Shown here piece by piece: positions 7,684 through 8,493 of a DNA stretch of 8,493 bases. Each line of letters starts with the position of its first letter. Within the stretch, counting starts at the first letter, position 1. Position numbers and translations under genes: made by a program. Origin of the DNA: Coriobacteriia bacterium (GTDB taxonomy: Bacteria; Actinomycetota; Coriobacteriia; Coriobacteriales; UBA8131); the NCBI GenBank assembly GCA_003509825.1, contig DOMT01000216.1, forward strand, positions 1,494-9,986, given 5' to 3'. Below the pieces are notes generated by a model. That model saw nothing but the letters and a program-made list of their open reading frames with translations. It was not told the origin of the DNA and searched no databases.

Positions 7684-7990
7684 ATAACGTATACCAGAGC
7701 GGGTAATAACCGATTTGATATCGTTATCCGGAGCAGGAAATCATGCCCGAAGCACGATTTCCTAAAGTTCGGTATCTGCACTCGTAGAAGCGTTTAGCGT
7801 TGTCGGGTGATAAATCCGACAACAGAGGCGTCTTTCCATGGGGCAGATATTGTCGGTGGTGGCATTGTGATTTTTCGCGGAGGAGAGGGTCACAGGGAGG
7901 GGATGCTATTCAGATGTCATCGGGATATGAAGCCTGAATACAGGTTTCATGCTACGATTCATCCGTCCCTTATGCCACCACATGCTCCAT
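7684..7990 (+). ncRNA. Candidate structured RNA or long leader of the fatty-acid operon (uncharacterised)
   Basis: This stretch has no credible gene but carries a series of strong inverted repeats. Hairpin A: 7702-7714 with 7720-7729, with small bulges (ATAAC pairs with GTTAT, GAT with ATC). Hairpin B: AGGAAATC 7735-7742 with GATTTCCT 7756-7763, continuing past one A-C mismatch into TGC/GCA and a five-base loop. Hairpin C: GTTGTCGG 7799-7806 with CCGACAAC 7816-7823. A nested multi-stem domain occupies 7856-7981. A promoter-like element ends just before it. No terminator separates it from acpP, so it could be a regulatory leader of that operon or a free RNA processed or ended in another way. 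I looked for the hallmark motifs of RNase P RNA, tmRNA, SRP RNA, T-box, cobalamin, FMN, TPP, SAM and glycine riboswitches and did not find them. Strand is assumed from the promoter; the pairings alone do not fix it. Confidence 0.4.
7856..7981 (+). other. Nested inverted repeats forming a multi-branched stem domain
   Basis: A closing stem of 10 perfect pairs joins GTGGTGGCAT (7856-7865) to ATGCCACCAC (7972-7981) across 106 bases. Inside it are a short hairpin (TGTGA 7866-7870 with TCACA 7890-7894, sharing its last base with the next stem), a stem AGGGA 7894-7898 with TCCCT 7966-7970, a stem GGATG 7901-7905 with CATCC 7960-7964, and a terminal hairpin ATGAAGCCTG 7927-7936 with CAGGTTTCAT 7941-7950 (nine Watson-Crick pairs and one G-U, AATA loop). 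The nesting is consistent with a single folded RNA with a junction rather than scattered chance palindromes. Confidence 0.5.
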
Positions 7991-8024
7991 TGATCAACGC
8001 GCTGCGAATAAACCGATATCTCCC

Positions 8025-8052
8025 TTGACATCCCTGCGAAATCGCACATAAT
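8025..8052 (+). promoter_or_regulatory. Sigma-70 type promoter of the acpP-accB operon
   Basis: A perfect -35 box TTGACA (8025-8030) is followed after 16 bases by CATAAT (8047-8052), one mismatch from consensus. Transcription would start near 8059, giving a leader of about 74 bases before the acpP ATG. Just downstream is an AT-rich imperfect inverted repeat (AGAAATT...AATTCT, about 8063-8081) that could be an operator; no known fatty-acid repressor site is clearly recognisable. Confidence 0.75.
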
Positions 8053-8085
8053 AAAATACTAAAGAAATTTTAAACAATTCTGAAA

Positions 8086-8107
8086 GGGCGCCCGTTAACG
8101 GGTGCTT
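8086..8107 (+). promoter_or_regulatory. Hairpin in the acpP 5' leader
   Basis: GCGCCCG (8088-8094) pairs with CGGGTGC (8099-8105), including one G-U, around a TTAA loop. Two further G-U pairs can extend it to 8086-8107. It stands 16 bases upstream of the ribosome site and is not followed by a T-run, so mRNA stabilisation is likelier than termination. Confidence 0.5.
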
Positions 8108-8123
8108 GAAACCGAGCATTATT

Positions 8124-8128
8124 GGAGG
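8124..8128 (+). promoter_or_regulatory. Ribosome binding site that fixes the acpP start
   Basis: GGAGG lies 4 bases before the ATG at 8133. It rules out the upstream in-frame TTG at 8106, which would add nine residues absent from acyl carrier proteins and lies in the 3' arm of the leader hairpin. Confidence 0.85.
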
Positions 8129-8132
8129 ATTC

Positions 8133-8372
8133 ATGAGCGAATCAACATTTGAAGTCGTACGTCGTGTTTTGGTAGACGGTTTGAGTGCCGATGAAAACGC
8201 CGTCTCCCTTGAGACCAGTCTCGCGGACGACTTGGGCGCCGATTCACTCGATGCCGCCGAGCTCATCATGTCTCTCGAGGATGAGTTCAGCATCGAAATC
8301 GCTCCCGCCCAGGCCGAGGGCTTCAAAACCGTGCAGGATATCGTTTCCTACATCGATTCCGTAAAAGCCTAG
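8133..8372 (+). CDS. acpP: Acyl carrier protein
   Basis: This 79-residue acidic protein carries growing acyl chains as thioesters on a 4'-phosphopantetheine arm during type II fatty-acid synthesis in the cytoplasm. The hallmark motif GADSLD is at residues 35-40, so Ser38 is the attachment site for the prosthetic group added by holo-ACP synthase. The helix after it (LDAAELIMSLEDEFSIEI) is the typical recognition helix II, rich in Asp/Glu. Length and the four-helix pattern match the family. The start at 8133 is set by GGAGG just upstream. The gene has its own strong promoter at 8025 and is followed after 12 bases by accB in the same frame, which makes it the first gene of a fatty-acid synthesis operon. 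A dedicated carrier protein for another pathway is possible but less likely given accB next to it. Confidence 0.96.
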   Translation: MSESTFEVVRRVLVDGLSADENAVSLETSLADDLGADSLDAAELIMSLEDEFSIEIAPAQAEGFKTVQDIVSYIDSVKA

Positions 8373-8384
8373 GTTCCTCCCGTC

Positions 8385-8493
8385 ATGGATAATCAACTGT
8401 CGCGCGACGCCGACTCCATGGAGCAGCACATCGCGAAGCTGGCCGCTATTTTGGAGCAGCACGGCCTCACGCACCTCGAATACGAGACGGATT
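8385..8493 (+). CDS. accB: Biotin carboxyl carrier protein of acetyl-CoA carboxylase, N-terminal fragment
   Basis: Only 36 codons lie in the window, running off the right edge. AccB carries the biotin that AccC carboxylates and from which AccAD transfers CO2 to acetyl-CoA, giving malonyl-CoA for the chain-elongation cycle that uses the neighbouring acyl carrier protein. The visible part is an amphipathic helix ending in ILEQHGLTHLEYETD, which resembles the AccB N-terminus (a leucine-rich helix, then L-T-x-L-E-x-E). The biotin-binding MKM motif would lie near the missing C-terminus. The ATG at 8385 is 12 bases after the acpP stop. A second in-frame ATG at 8418 is possible. Neither has a clear ribosome site, suggesting translation coupled to acpP. 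The identification rests on a short match plus gene context. Confidence 0.75.
   Translation, partial: MDNQLSRDADSMEQHIAKLAAILEQHGLTHLEYETD

Noticed and set aside
7920..7985. Cobalamin riboswitch, suggested by CCTGAATACAGG and GCCACC
   Set aside because: The conserved B12 box and the GCCACTG element are not present, and the order and spacing do not fit. The resemblance is limited to a short palindrome.
7684..7990. RNase P RNA, tmRNA, SRP RNA or T-box leader
   Set aside because: The diagnostic conserved segments of these RNAs (for example GAGGAAAGTCC, a CCA-ending acceptor with tRNA-like T arm, the GGAAGGAAGCAG-type SRP loop, the T-box TGGNNCCGCG) were not found.
7807..8028. 73-codon + strand frame starting at GTG in the intergenic region
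   Set aside because: No ribosome site, no recognisable protein pattern, and it runs through paired stems and into the acpP -35 box. The region looks structural, not coding.
8106..8132. Upstream TTG start for acyl carrier protein
   Set aside because: It lies in the 3' arm of the leader hairpin without a ribosome site and would add nine non-family residues. GGAGG at 8124-8128 points to the ATG at 8133.
1..8493. CRISPR array, tRNA, transposase or insertion sequence
   Set aside because: No regularly spaced direct repeats, no cloverleaf with a T-loop GTTCRANYC, and no transposase-like frame or matching terminal inverted repeats with target duplications were seen.

Overview
The window suggests an anaerobic Gram-positive bacterium, most likely of the class Coriobacteriia (Actinomycetota, the Eggerthella/Olsenella relatives). 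The reasons are a moderately high G+C content (about 55-60% in the coding regions I counted by hand), two very large secreted surface proteins of types common in gut Coriobacteriia and Clostridia, and an adjacent acyl carrier protein/acetyl-CoA carboxylase operon. The taxonomic call is inference from style and gene content; no marker gene settles it.

Layout, left to right, all on the + strand. (1) 3-2333: the 3' part of a SpaA/Cna-B type pilin-like surface adhesin ending in an LPRTG sortase signal. (2) 2334-2570: a short intergenic region with a sharp AT-rich island, a possible protein relic and an extended -10 promoter. (3) 2571-7511: a complete 1646-residue secreted protein with a signal peptide, InlB/Listeria-Bacteroides repeats around a large insert, four MBG-type domains, a Pro-rich spacer, and a three-helix membrane anchor with an Arg/Asn-rich tail instead of LPXTG. 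(4) 7512-8132: about 620 bases without a gene. It holds a perfect 14-bp hairpin, an 11-bp-period direct repeat, promoter-like elements, and a roughly 300-base stretch (7684-7990) dense in strong, partly nested inverted repeats that look like an uncharacterised structured RNA or leader. The promoter of the next operon follows directly. (5) 8133-8372: acyl carrier protein. (6) 8385 to the window end: the start of accB, the biotin carboxyl carrier protein.

How the genes relate: the two surface proteins are probably separate transcription units that decorate the cell wall and membrane and mediate adhesion. acpP-accB begins a housekeeping fatty-acid synthesis operon. The window therefore crosses from an accessory surface-protein locus into core metabolism. 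The most interesting candidate is the structured element between them. It has no terminator before acpP, so it could be a long regulatory leader of the fatty-acid operon or an independent small RNA. I could not match it to any riboswitch or housekeeping RNA I know, and I can run no database search.
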